Shown: positions 6,940-20,900 of the stretch, piece by piece | Layout: each line of letters begins with the position of its first letter | Position numbering within the stretch: position 1 is the stretch's first letter | Virus record (IMG/VR): IMGVR_UViG_3300037189_016757 | Location: 1 to 21,459 of that record | Origin: a virus | Length of the DNA stretch: 21,459 nucleotides | Reading direction: 5' to 3' (one strand) | Made by a program: the position numbers and the translations under genes | Notes under the pieces: model-generated | Databases searched by the model: none | Told to the model about the DNA's origin: nothing | The model's input: only the letters and a program-made list of their open reading frames with translations

Positions 6940-8919
6940 ATGAGATTTTACGATAATAAACTTAATAAAATAGAGTCTAATTATGTTCCTAAGAATATAC
7001 CTTGGGAATTTTTATATAAGACTTTTGAGAAAGAACAAGCTGGTATAGATAAGGTTAAAGTAGATGCTGAAGCAGCTAAAGATCTTTTTAATATTAATCC
7101 TGGTGAACACTTTGATAAAGCTGGTGTAGATAAAGTACTAGCTCCTTATAGAGAGCAATATGATGCTTTAACTAATGATATACGAAGTGGTAATTATAGT
7201 GCAGCTGAAAATGCAGCTAAATTAACTGGATTTGTATCTAAATATAAAGCAGATAAAAAAGTTAATGCTTTAAAACAAGCTGAAGGTGAGTATGTTAAAT
7301 ATACTCAAGACAGGTTAGACCCTAAGAAAAACCAAGAATATAGTAGAGCTATGAATTCAGTTTTTTATAAAGGAGATATACAAAATCTTATAGACCCTTC
7401 TACTGCTTCTGAAGAAGTTATTAATAATGCTTATAGATTTAGAATAGCTCCTACTACAGATAATGCTTTTAAAGATGCTTATTCTTATTTAAAACCAGAA
7501 TCTCATGAATATACCAATCAACTTATTAATAATGGTACAGTAAAAGTAAGAAATGTAGGTGGTAAAAATATGTTAATTAATACAAGTAATGATAATGTAA
7601 ATACTCAATTAACTTATAAAATGGTTTATGATCAATTATTAGAAAAAGGTAAACAATTAGCTTTAGACCCTAACCAAGATGAATTATATGGATTTAGAGT
7701 AGAAGAGTATGCTAGAAATGGTTGGGGAGAATATACCCCTGAAATGTATGCTAAAGAAGGAGCTAAAAATTATACAGGTGAAATTAACAATACTTCTAAT
7801 TCTGATAAAAATATTGTTTTAGGTGAAATGGAAAGTAATAATAATCTTCCTTATGACCAATCTCAAATACCTGTAAATATACCAGTAACTATTAATAAAC
7901 CTGGTGCAATAAAAGGATTAACTGGAGATCCTAATGTGGCTACTAATGCTACAGAAAAAGGGTTTTGGGAGAATTTAGAAGAAGGAGAAGCTATAGGAGC
8001 TATTTGGAATTATTTAAGTAGTGATGAGCCAGGTAAACAAGATATTGTACATAACAATCAATATAAAGAATTAAAAAGAGTAGCTACTGATTTTTTTAAA
8101 CAGACTCAAAATATAGATCTAACAAAGCTGAATGAAAAAGATACTCATAATAAATTAAAAGAGTATTTTGAAAATTTTTATAATAATATTCAACCTCAAC
8201 ATTTCAATACTTATAATGTATCTGGTATAAATGATTTATCTAATTCTTTTTGGTATGATAAAAACGGAACACCTACTTTAGATAAAAAACAATATGATTT
8301 GAATTCTAAAATAATAAATGATGCTATTAAAAATAACGATCAAGATTGGATTATTGTTAATACTCAAATACCATATGCTACACCTATGTCTATAAGTGAT
8401 TTTAAATCAAACTACGAAGGAGTATTAGATTTAGGTGTAAACTTATCTGGAGGAAAACAACCAGGAACTAATTATTTAGATAAATCTATGATAGGAGGTT
8501 ATTTAATTAATTCTAAAGCTGATAAAAATAAAGATACTGCTCCTTATTATATAATCAAACCTAAAACACAACAAATACCAGAAAATCAAGCAGCTTTAAA
8601 TTCATTTTATAAATTCGGTTTAAACCCTGTATCTAAAGTTAATTATAGCAGCAATACTTTTCCTGTAGGACAAGCTATTAAAGATGCTGATAATAATGTA
8701 ATAGGAATTCAAGCAACTCATCAACAACCTGTTAAAGGGGTTCAAGGAAGAGAGTACAGAAATGGTTTAGAAATTTTAACTTTTAATGGCTCTGTAGTAG
8801 GCGATGATGGTAATATTTATAAATTTTCTACAACAGGCTATAATATAGACCAATTAAGTAGTAACGTAGGTATAAAAGCTTACGATATTTTATATAATAA
8901 TAATGCTTTACAAAAATAA
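6940..8919 (+). CDS. Putative internal virion/cargo protein (659 aa)
   Basis: ATG 6940 is the first start after an in-frame TAA at 6934-6936. The first 125 residues look helical and charged (IPWEFLYKTFEKEQ, a VLAPYREQYDALTNDI stretch, then repeated Ala/Lys/Glu helices). This resembles the N-terminus of cargo-type proteins found before the RNA polymerase in crAss-like phages. The middle (about 280-470) contains acidic and Asn-rich loops. The last third has a beta-like pattern with YIIKPKTQQIP, PVGQAIKD and GNIYKFSTTGYN. No cysteine, signal peptide or membrane segment was seen, and no catalytic motif was recognised. It is the first gene after the terminator and promoter-like box and is separated from the giant polyprotein gene by six bases. 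The two are thus probably one transcription unit, and the protein may be a packaging or ejection partner of the polymerase. Function is inferred only from position and style. Confidence 0.7.
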   Translation: MRFYDNKLNKIESNYVPKNIPWEFLYKTFEKEQAGIDKVKVDAEAAKDLFNINPGEHFDKAGVDKVLAPYREQYDALTNDIRSGNYSAAENAAKLTGFVSKYKADKKVNALKQAEGEYVKYTQDRLDPKKNQEYSRAMNSVFYKGDIQNLIDPSTASEEVINNAYRFRIAPTTDNAFKDAYSYLKPESHEYTNQLINNGTVKVRNVGGKNMLINTSNDNVNTQLTYKMVYDQLLEKGKQLALDPNQDELYGFRVEEYARNGWGEYTPEMYAKEGAKNYTGEINNTSNSDKNIVLGEMESNNNLPYDQSQIPVNIPVTINKPGAIKGLTGDPNVATNATEKGFWENLEEGEAIGAIWNYLSSDEPGKQDIVHNNQYKELKRVATDFFKQTQNIDLTKLNEKDTHNKLKEYFENFYNNIQPQHFNTYNVSGINDLSNSFWYDKNGTPTLDKKQYDLNSKIINDAIKNNDQDWIIVNTQIPYATPMSISDFKSNYEGVLDLGVNLSGGKQPGTNYLDKSMIGGYLINSKADKNKDTAPYYIIKPKTQQIPENQAALNSFYKFGLNPVSKVNYSSNTFPVGQAIKDADNNVIGIQATHQQPVKGVQGREYRNGLEILTFNGSVVGDDGNIYKFSTTGYNIDQLSSNVGIKAYDILYNNNALQK

Positions 8920-8925
8920 TAATAT

Positions 8926-11900
8926 ATGCCTTTAATACCAAATAATAATAATAATAAAAGAATCAATCCAACTTTTTCTTTACCAGATATTAAAAATTTA
9001 AATGTAAATTTGGGTAATACTGGTTTAGATGCTTTTGTAACTAATCAAGATTTAGCTAATAATATTATTAACAACCAAGAAGATGTTGATGCTATTAATG
9101 CTGAAAGGCAAGAATCTATAGCTAAATGGGGAAAAGGTATAAGTAATGTTATAACAGGAGGAGCTATAGAAATAGCTAAAGCTCCTGGTTACTTATATGG
9201 TTTAGGTGATTGGGCTAGTAGCGGGTTTAAATCTGCTGAAATAGATAGAGCATTTAGTAATACTTATTTAAAAGATTTAGAACAATTAGAAGAGTTTACT
9301 AAAGGAGAAGTATATGTACCTAAAGATGTTAAAGAAGGTAATATGTTTGAAAAACTATGGTCTAGCGGTTTTTGGGGAAGTACTGTAGCTGATGGTGCTA
9401 AATTTATGGTTGGTATGATGGGAGTGTCTGCTGCTACTAGAAGTTTAGGATTAGGAGCTAAAATAGCTTCTGGTATACAAGGATTATCAGAAGCTGAGTC
9501 TATTACTGCTAATGGAGTAAAAGCAGGTATACAGCTAAATAAATTATCTAGACGTATAGATACAGGTTTAAATGTATCTATAAACACACATATTGAAGCA
9601 GCACAAGAAGCTAAAGGTGTTTATGATGCTATTATTAAACAAGGTGGTAGTAAAGAATTAGCTGGTAGAGAAGCTGCTAATAATTATTTAACAAATGCTG
9701 TTATATTATTTGGTCCTAATATATTATTTGAAAATCAATTTTTTAAAAATAAATTTAAAGGTGATGAAGCTTCTACTAGAATGGCTTTAGATGCTTTTGA
9801 AACAGGAGCAGCTAAAGTAGGAGCTAAAAAAATTGCGGCAAATTGGACTAAAAATATATTATTAGGTATTGGTTCTGAAGCTTTTTGGGAAGAAGGTATG
9901 CAATTAGCTTCTGAAAAATATTTTACAAATAGAGGTGTTGATGCTACTAAAGGTAAACTTGTAGATGAAAATGAGTTTAGTCCTTGGGGTATTGTTAAAC
10001 AATATTGGGATAATGTAGGTACAGATGAATTTATAGATAGTGTTTTAACAGGTGCTATATTAGGTACTTCTGGAGCAGTAGTTAGTTCTGTTAAAGATAC
10101 TAAAAGAGCTAACAGAGCTTTAAATGGTTATACTACTAAATATGGTTATAAAATGCCTGGTTTAAAAGATTTAGGAGCTACTTTACTTAAAGGGGGTTAT
10201 GATAATTTAGATGGTATATATGAAAGTAGTGTAGATGATAAAGGTGTAAAAACTTATAAATTAAAGAGTGACGGTAGTAGAGTTGTTAATAAAGATAAAT
10301 TTGATGAGTGGGTAAAAGCTAATGATGCTTTACAATTAACAGCTATTTTAGCTCAAAAAGCAGATAGTGAATTAGGTGAAGCAGGAGTAGCTATTAAAAA
10401 TCTTTTTAGAGATAAAGGATTAATGTCTAAATTTCAAAGTTATTTTGATATGGACGGTGGTGTAGATTTACTTAAAAAAATTATAGATACTAAAATACAA
10501 GAAGAAGTTTTTGATAGTATTTCTCAAGTATTAGATTTAAAACAATCTAACGCTGAATTAAAAAAAGATTTACTACAAAAAGTAGATGATATGAAAGAGC
10601 TTTATGATTATAATAAAAGTTCTTTTTCTAAAAGGTTTAAATTAAATCCTACAACTAAGAAAGGTAGTATTGAAGAACAATCTTTAAATGCTACTAAAAG
10701 TGATAATTACTTTACTAGATTTGATCATTATACTACACAATATTCTTTAAATAATAGAATTAAAGAATTAGAAGATAAAAAGAACAAATTAACTTTCTTT
10801 GGAATAAATACTGTAGTTAATCAAAAAGAAAGAGTAGCAGCTATTGATGCTGAAATTAAATCATTAACTGAATTAGTTAATAACTCTATTTTAGAAACTA
10901 ATAAATTAGATTCTTTAGAAGAGCAGAAAAAAACATATGAAGATAAACTAAAAGAATTTAAAGAAAAAGCAGAAAAAACAGAAGCTGTTGAAGAGCAGAA
11001 ACCTCAAGAAGTTAAAAATGCTGAAGCTATGGCTGAAGCTACAGCTAAAGCTAATGCTGATTATTTAAAACAACAAGAAGAAGAAAGATTAGCTGCTGAA
11101 GAAAAGGCTAATAATGTTGGTGAAGATGGGTTACCTCCTAGAGATACTACAGATGATGATCCTAATCTTAGTGAAGAAGATGATTTAGCAGCTAAATTAG
11201 CAGCTAAAAATAATGTTACTAATGGTAATATAATGCAATACCTATTAAATAAAAATGGTATGCAACCTGATTTAGCAGCTAAAGTAGAAAACTATTTAAG
11301 CTTGTTAGACTTAGAACATCCTTTAGTAGATGCTGCTAGATTATTAACAGATAAAAAAACATCTAAAGATACTTTATTAAATCTTAAAAAACAAGGTCCT
11401 GAAATGTTTAGTGATCCTAGCGATGCACTTTCTTTAAAAGCTTTTAATAAAATTATAGATGATAGAATTAAAGTGCTAGATAAAGAAGAAGCTGAAAGAT
11501 TAGAAAGAGAAAAACCTATATCTGTTGCTAGTGTATTTAATAATGCTGATGTATTAAGTAAAATTATTAGAACAAATGGGTTTTATAGAGATGATGTTTT
11601 TGATGCTTTATTAAGAGATTTACCTTATGAAGAATTTGTTAAAGATTTAACTTTTACTTATTCTAAAAATACAAATGAATCTAAAGTACAACCTATAAAT
11701 ACTAGAGTAAGTGTAATAACTCCTACTCATCAATTTAACCTTTTTTATAAAGATAAGCAAATAGGATTTGTACCTGGAGTAAATAAATATTTATTTGATG
11801 GTAAATTAATTACAAATGAAAATATAGATAGTTTAGTTGGGCCACTTAACTTTCATTCATATTTCTCTAAAGAGGAAAAGTATGATGTGTTTAAAGAAAT

Positions 11901-14900
11901 GCTAAATAAACAATCTGTTTTAAACAATAATTTAAAAACCTTATTAGGTAATAATCAATTTATTAGATTAAATCTTGAAGAGTTTAGTCAATATGCTGAT
12001 ATAAATCTTTCAGCAGGTGAATTAGATATTAGAGAAAAAGGACAAGATGTTACAGTTGCTGATTTAGAATCTGATACTTTTAATTACTTTGAAGGTAACT
12101 TTGTAGTTGTTCAAAATAATATAGAAGTAAAACCTGGAGAGTCACCTTTTAGAATTTTAGACCCTGTTCCTGTTGTATTTAAAAAGGATAGTGAAGCTAA
12201 AAGAATTAGAACTAGTGAAATACAAGATGAAGTAACAGAAGCTCTTAATAAGCTTCAAAATAGAGATAATTTAGGTAGATATTTATTAGTTGTTAAATTA
12301 GGAAACGGTGCTATAAAATTTATACATTTAAAAGGTAGTGAGTTAGATAGTGTTAGACAAGCAGCTCTTATAGATTCTCTTAATGTTAGATTAAATGAAA
12401 CTATTACAGAAAATACTAGTGAGATTAATGATGGTAAAACTTTAAAAACTGTAACAAAATCAAATACTTTTAATGAACTTTTTAATAAAGAGCTTAATGA
12501 AAGCTTTATGATAGCTTTACCTCAAGGATTTGATATGAAAATACAAGTATCTCCTTCAGGTAAAATAACATTTATTACTTCTTATAAAGCTCAAAAACAT
12601 GTAGCTGGTCAAAAAGGTTCTCTTGGACAATCTTTAGATAAAAATTCAGTATATCAAATATTAGGTAAACCTATTGTAGATATGGAAGATTTACTTAAAC
12701 ATGTTAAATACGCTTTTAAAAAAGCTATAACAGACCATAATGAATTATTAAGTGATGAAGCTACTACTTCTGCTATTAATTTTACTGATACAATAACTAG
12801 TAAAAATTTTAGAACAGGTATTCCTAAAGAATTAAATGCTAAAGTTATTAGAACTTTACTTACTTCTGTTAATAAGAGTGTTACTAAAAGAGCTACTATT
12901 AACATAATAGGTAAAGCTGATGTATCTGCTAAACCTAATGTTGCTGAAGAAGAAGTATTAGCTGCTTTAAATAATGTAACTGTAAGTACAGAAGAACTTA
13001 CTGCTACTAATCCTGTTTTAAAAGATATAACTGAAGGTTTAAATTTAGGAGAATTAATTAAATTAAGAAATAAACTTAGAGTTAAACGAAATAAAACACA
13101 AGAAGATACTAATGAATTAGCTAGAGTATCTAAAATTGTTAGTGACCTTGAAGCAAATTTTAAAGCTGATGAAGAAGTAGAATCTGTAGTAACTGATTTA
13201 ACAGATGTTGAAAATAGTGATATAGAAGCTGATAAAAAATGGCTTCAATCTATATTACCTGACTTTATAAGTGTTCAAGAATTAGATGCTATATACAATA
13301 GATTTGTACAAGATAAAACTATTAGTTTAGGTAAATTTCAAGACAGTGTTATTTACTTAGGTAAGAATAGAAAGTCTACTACAAAGCAACACGAAGCTTT
13401 TCACGCTGTATTTAGAATGTTATTATCTGATGGTCAAATAAATAGTTTAATTAATGCAGCTAAACAAGAGAAGCAATTTACTAAAGAAGAAATAGCTAAC
13501 TTTAGATTTAATAGACCTAAGTACAAATATTTAGATGATAGAAGATTATCTTATATTATGTATGAAGAATATCTAGCTGAAGGTTTTGAAAAATGGACTA
13601 AAGATAGAGAATTTAGAACAGGTAATTTAATAAAAGCTTTTTATAGAAGGTTATCTGATTTTGTAAAAAACTTACTAGGCAAACAATCAGAAATTGAGGC
13701 CACTTATAAAAAAATATCTTCAGGTAAATTCAAATCAAATGGACAAGTAGTTAATAGATTTACAAGTGATCTTAGTACAGTTTCTGTAGATGCTGTTGTA
13801 AGAAAAACACCTTTAATTAGTGAAGACAGTGCTCCTATAAGTAGAACATTTACTTCTAATGAAAGTAATATGATTGTATCTATGGTGTACCATCAATATA
13901 GTATTCTTAAAAATGATATTCAAAATACTGAAATACCTAAAAAAGAATTATTAGACATTGCATTAGATACATTAAAAAATAGATATAGTGATAATACTGT
14001 ATATTATGATACAACTAATTTTACAGAAGAAGATTATGAAAAGTTAGATAATATGCACTTTGCTTTTAATAATAAAACTAATAGGGAATCTATTGTTAAA
14101 ACTATTACTAAAAGAGATAAAATTATTGATGCTAAATTTACTGAATATGAAGACGAGGTAGATGAGCATGATTTAGATAAAGCTGATTTAATGGATAAGT
14201 CTGCTAATCATGATTTTAAATGGGAAAACTTTGGAGGTATAGGCTCTTTAAGTAAAAGAGCTAAAGCGTATATGAATACTGTGTATTACTATATTCCAGA
14301 CCCTTTAGATAAAACAAAACAAATACCTGTATCTGTTAATGGAGATAAAGTGTATTCTGGGTTAGTTAAAGCTTTAGCTAATTCTTCAGATTTTAATGAG
14401 ATGTTAGCTAAAATGACTAGCTATAATGATGGGGAAACACAAGCTAGTAAATTTATATCTGCTTTCTTTGAAGATTGTGGTATAGTTTATGATAAAGAGA
14501 CTAATACTTATAAACATACTAAAGACTCACATTTATTTTATAGTGTGCTTAAAACCTTTAATAGGTATAATGTATTGTATAATAAATGGCAAGTAGATGC
14601 TGATTCTAAAGAATCAAGAATGTTTCATATAAATAATACGGATGGACATAAGTATCAATTAAATATTTGGCAAAGAGCTTTTGATGAAAAATATTGGAGC
14701 TTACTAGAAGATAAGAGTATTACTTCTGAAAAAATAAAAAATATTAAACAAGGTATGCAAGGGGTTCTCAGGGACTTTATGAATGCTATTAATGAGCCTG
14801 AATTATCTACTAAAGATATATATGATGAAGTAGAAAAAATCCATAAAGATTTAAAAGATAAACTTGGTATGGAGCTTTCTAAAAATACTATTAAATTTGC

Positions 14901-17900
14901 TATATTAGCTAATAAAGAAAATCTAGATGATGAAACTTTATTAGAATTTAAAGCTAATTTTGCAGATAGAGTTCCTATTGATGCAGAAGATTTAAGTGCT
15001 ATTGCTAGTGATATTGGTAGAGGTAATAACCCCTTTATTAAGGATACTGAAAGTGTTGATGAAGAAGAAGATGGTAAAGTTACTAAAATAGAAGGAGGAG
15101 GTTCTACAACTAGATTAAACCATTTAGCTTTTGCTGATGCTGAGTTTAATGAAAATGTATTTCCTACAAGCTTTAGAAATGCTGAAAATAAAACAGTATA
15201 TGGTTATCAATTACCTACTTTCCACCTATTAAGAATATCTGATTTAGCTAAACAAACTTTTAGAAATGCTTTTAAAAGTAGTACAGAAACTAATAGAAAT
15301 TTATTACTACAAGAAGGTACTGAAGAATATTTAAGTAGACTTAAAGTAGAAAGATTAGCTGGTTTAAATTCAGTTACCTATAAAGAAGGTAGTAAAATTA
15401 TAGATAAAACTAGAACAGATGAAAGAAATAAAAGCTTTGATAAATACACTCCTAAAGAGTTAGCTTCTCAATTGCTAGATATGTGGGGTTCTCAAAAATA
15501 TGAAAGTTTTTATGTAGGAGGTAAAGCAGTTAAAAAGAATATGGCTTTACATTACATTAGAGTATTAGAAGCCTCTAGTACAGCAGATTTAGTTAGATTA
15601 CCTGTAATAGAAGATTTAATTAATAATGATGGGACTTTATCTGATAAAGCAGTTAATCTATTATATGATATATTTTTAACAGAAGCTGATAACATATACA
15701 ATGCTCAATTAGAAATAAACCAAATAAAAGGGTATTTAAATAACGATGGTACTCCTAATATATCTCAAGAAGAATGGGAAGAAAAAGGTTTACCTATTCC
15801 AATATTAAATTACCATTATAGTATTATTGATGGTAAAATAAATTATCAAGAAGTAAGAGGTTTAAAATTCTTTGAAAATAAATTTTTAGATATTGTACCT
15901 AATAGTTTAAAAAATGCTAAAGAAGTAAAAACTGAAAACTTTACTAAGAAGTTTGAAACTGATATAAAAGTTGCTATTAAAGCAGAATATGAAAAGAAAG
16001 CTCAAAACTATATAGATAGTTTAGTTAAATTAAAAGTTATAAATGAGAATAAAGGTATTTACACTAATAACTCATTATTTAATAATTTTTATAATAAAAT
16101 AGTAGAAGATAGAAGTACTATAGAAATAGATACTAATAAAATTAAAGATTTTTATTTAAATGATTTCTTAAATACATATAGTATTAATAACTTATTATTT
16201 GAAAATGAAGCTAAGGTATTTAAAGATAGTATAATGCAAGTTAAAAGAGCTAGAGGTAGTAATGCTGGAGGCCCTAGTTCTGAAACTCAAGAAAAAACTA
16301 ATGTTAATCTTGTTATATTAAATGATGTTGATAGAAATATTAAAATCAATAATGATAATATAGGTACAGTTACTACAACAGATGGTCAAGGTATAATATT
16401 TGATTATGCTTTAAAAGACTTATTAAAAGGTCTAAGTAAATTAGATGCTAAACAAGAAGCTTTTATAGATAAAATAATTAATGGTGAATTAACAGAAGCT
16501 GATATATTTGGTTCTGAAGGTAGTATATCTAGAAAAGGACAATTAATTTCTTTAAAGCTTGTATATAATGATGGTAAAAATTACTACAAATTATCCGTAG
16601 CTATTGTAACCAAAGATTTACTTTATTACAAAGGTAAGCCAAGAGCTGAAAGAATGGATTTAGTTCGTGCTTATGAAAAAGGTAAAGAGAGTAAAGCAGA
16701 TATGATATTGTTTGCTTCTACTTCTAAAAATACAACAGGATTTATTAGTAATGATAAACACTATTTCAATAATAAATCAGAAGCTAAATTTTGGAGATTA
16801 CAACAAGAAAATCCTAGTAATAAAAATAATACTTCATCTCCTTCTCAAACAGAAAACTTGATAGATTCTGAACAAGATTTATCTTTACCTGTATATGGAT
16901 ATGGAGATAAATATAAAACAATTGGTGATGTAGTTAGTAGCTACCAAAGAAACTTAGCTTTACTTAAGAGAAGATTAACAGGTAATAATATTAATACTCT
17001 ATATGATAAAACAAACATACTTAAAGATATTACTCCTGAAAACTATTTAGATAAGTTAAAAGAGCTTAAAACAAGTATTGATAATGGTACTAGTGATATT
17101 AATCTAAATGATTTTGTTGCACAAGCTTTATCAAGTCTTGAAGGTACTGGAGGTAATGAACAATTACTTGAGTTTTTTAGTTTAGATAATAATGATGAAG
17201 CTAAATTTAATTTAAATATTGCTAGTACTTATGATAAATATGTACAATTATTAATAGCACATTTTAATAATAGTGGTTTTAAATTAAAAATACCTGGACA
17301 TACTGGAACTTTAATGAGTGGTTATGGTATGAATGTTATTGAACATAATGGTAAAATTATAGATAGTGATACATATAATGAAAATCCAAGTGCTTATTCT
17401 GGAGCTAAATTTAGAAGACTAAAACATAATGTTGAAGTAAAAGATGTTAATGGTAATGTAGTAACTAGATATTCAGAATGTTTATTTCCTGCTCATTTTG
17501 CTCAGTTATTTGGTTTAAAAATTGGTGATAATCAAGTAGATAGTAGACTATTAGAATTCTTTGGAGTAAGGATTCCTACACAAGATAAGCATTCAATGGT
17601 TAATCTTAGAGTAGTTGGATTTTTACCTGCTCAAATGGGTAGTACTATTGTAGTGCCTGATGAAATTATATTACTATCAGGTGCGGATTTTGATATTGAT
17701 AAGTTATATATGCAAAGATATGACTTTTATGTTAATGAAAATAATGAACCTATTGTTTATGGTACTGCTGTATCTGATGAAGATAAGTTTGAAGAGTATA
17801 AAAAATGGATGTTAAGTAACAATAAAACTGTTAAAAACAAATTTAAAAATTTATTAAAAAATAATAATGATTATATTCAACTTAAACAAATAAAAAAAGA

Positions 17901-20900
17901 CTTATTATCTATTATAGAAACTAATAAGCAGCTTACTAAAGAAGAAATAGGTTATATTAAAGAGTATATACAATATACTGAAGAGTTAGATGCAAGTCTT
18001 TCAAAAGAATCTGATGAGGATTTTATGAAGACTCTTAAAATAACTAAACAAAAACTTAATGCTACTTTAGATAATTTAAAAAACCTTAAATTTGAAAAAA
18101 GAGTATTTACAAATGAAGGTGAATATGGTTATGAAAATTTAGTAGGTATAATAAGAATAACCCATTTAGATTTTGAAAAGATATATCAAGTTAATTTACC
18201 TGAAAGTTTATTAGACAAAATAAATTCTTTTAAAGATGTTTTAAAAACTATAGATGAAATATATGAAGCTACAGAATTAGAAGCTATAAAAGAAACTGGA
18301 TTACCTTTTAATTTAGAGCTATTTAATGAGCTTTCTAAACAAGGTGAACAAAACCCTGGAGTACTTCATAATAACATATTAGAAGCTAAGCAAATACTAT
18401 TAAGTAATGATGGTATACAAAAGAACAAATCAGCTAATGGTGGTTTAGCAATAGGTAGTACTCCTGCTAGTTTAGATATTCTAAAAAAGAAATTACTAAA
18501 CGACCCTATGTATAAAGGTGTTTGGAATATTATAACAGGAAGTTTAAGTGCTAATAGTCCTGATGGTAAAATTAGAGCTTTTAGTAATTTAATGGAAGGT
18601 GCTGCTGGTATTGGACCAATTGTTAACTTTGAGATGATATATACTGTTCTTCAAAAAGCAGGTATTAAATATGATTTTAGTCCTATTACAATAAATGGTG
18701 TAACTTACAATGATTATGGTAATTTATATACTGATAGTAATAGTTTAAATCCTACTAAATACCCTGGTATTAGAAAGTTTGATATTATATCTACTTTAGT
18801 ATCTGCTATGACAGATAATGCTAAAGAAGAATTAGCTGCTATATTTAGAATATCTCAAGATATGTTACCTATATTAGCTCATATGTTAATATTAGGAGTT
18901 AATATATCAGATGCTTTATTAATAATTAATAACCCTATAATAGCTACATATCAAGAAAGATTAAAAGAAACTAAAGGCCACTTAAGAACTAAAAGTGAGA
19001 AAAAAGATTTAAAAGCTTTTACCTTAATAGAGGATATGATTGCTGAACTTGAATCTAATAAATCTGATGAGACTGAAAATAAAGATGAAAATAATTTGGA
19101 AAGTCAAGAAAAAACTCCTATCTTGGCAAAAGATTTTGAATTAACTAGTAAAGCCCTATTAGAAGATGCTAATGGTACTACTAATAATGTCAAATTACAA
19201 AAAGCTTTATTATTGATGTTAAAAGATTTTAAAAAAGATACAGCTCTTCTTAATAATATTATTCAGTTTACTAATAAAAATAAAGGTCTAGCTTCTGATA
19301 TGGAGCAGTTTGATAAATTTGAAGCTGCTATAAAAGAGTTAGGTTTAGAGTTATCAGATGAAGCATTTAAAAAAGCTAAAATTCCTTTTGATTTAAGAAA
19401 TACTATAACTAAAGATATGCCTGTATTAGCTTTTTATTACAAGCAAATAACAAGGTTAAGAAAAAAGATTATGCCTTATTTCTTATTATCAGCCAGTTCT
19501 CATTTTAGTAGTATATATAACTCTTTATATGAAAACTTAGATAATAGAAATAAACATTTTAAATTAAAGAAAGAAGTAACTAATGCTATTAAAAAAGATA
19601 TTTTATCTTATATAAGCATGTTAAGTTATAAAAAATATCTTAAAGATAATGGTTTAACTGAAAAGTTTGAAGGTTTAGATAATTATAGTTTAGTACATAA
19701 AAAAGAAGGTGAAGATAGTATAGTAGATATATATAAAAAAGCTAAAGCATTAGACCCTACAAATCCTTTTATAAACTATGTTATACCTAATCCTTCTCAC
19801 ATACCTAATAAAAACAGAGAGTTAGTACCTAATCCTAATAATTGGAAGAAAATTAATTTATTAAGCCCATCTTCTAAAATAGAAAGAGATTCTGATTATC
19901 AAACTGCTGTTATGGATGGTTTTAAAACTTTGTATTTAAATCCTCAAACTAAACAAGCTGCTATAGCTATTTTTAATTATCTTATTGTTAAAGATGGTTT
20001 ACAATATAAAAATGAAAGTATAGTTAATAACATTGCTAACTTTATATTTACAGATTTATCTAGAAGTTTAGATATTACTTTAAGTAAATTTAAAAATTCT
20101 AATTTATCTGATACTGAATTTAAAGAAGTATTTGGTAAAACTAAAAATCAAATGATTAAAGAATTTGTAGATTTATATACTATTAATGGTCATAATAGTT
20201 ATCAATTACAAGCTGTTGTTGGAGATACTCAAAAAATATATACTGCTCTTAGAGAGAATGTAAGAGGTGCTAGAAGAATAACTGAAGAAGAAAGTGTTGA
20301 TGATAAAGGTAAAGTAGTAATTGATCTTAGACATAGTATTAAAAAAGTAGAGACAACTGATAAAGAAGGTAATAAAATTACTAAAATAAAATCAGAAAAA
20401 TTACCATTTGAAGAGTATAAAACTGTTAGAGAAGAAATATCTGAATTATTTGGTGATAAATTTTTTAAAGAAGTAGAAGAAGATATACAATATACAGATG
20501 CTGAAGATAATACAGTAAAAGATTCAACTAGAATACTATATCAATTCCCTTATAGGTTTGTTATAGGTAATAGAACTTTTAGATTAGAGTCTTATAGTAA
20601 TAGTGGTAAAAAACTTAGTGTATTAGATAACTTTGCTACAGGTAAATTTACAGGTACTAGAGCTGTTTATGTTTTAGATGAGGGCTATCATGGTAATAAA
20701 AATGTTACTAATTTAGTTGTAACTGAAGAAACACAGCCTTTATATACTAAAGATAAAAACTATAAAAGGGATAATTCTTCTATGCTTACAGATGAAGATT
20801 TTGATGAAGAAGATAATTATTCTGAAGAAGAAACAGATGATGATTTTTCTGGAGAAGAATCTAATAGTATTTTAGATGTTTTAGCTAGTAGAGAAACTAC

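Noticed and set aside
9264-9587. Minus-strand open frame of 107 codons
   Set aside because: It lies wholly inside the giant polyprotein gene and its translation is the composition expected from an antisense frame of A/T-rich coding DNA; no start signal was seen.
12654-12905. Minus-strand open frame of 83 codons with a hydrophobic start
   Set aside because: The hydrophobicity follows from reading Lys/Asn-rich codons in reverse; it overlaps conserved-looking coding sequence and has no context.
15052-15120. EEEDGKVTKIEGGGSTTRL as a further GG processing site in the polyprotein
   Set aside because: It lacks the aromatic-Ala start and the hydrophobic pair after Gly-Gly; it looks like an ordinary acidic/Gly linker.
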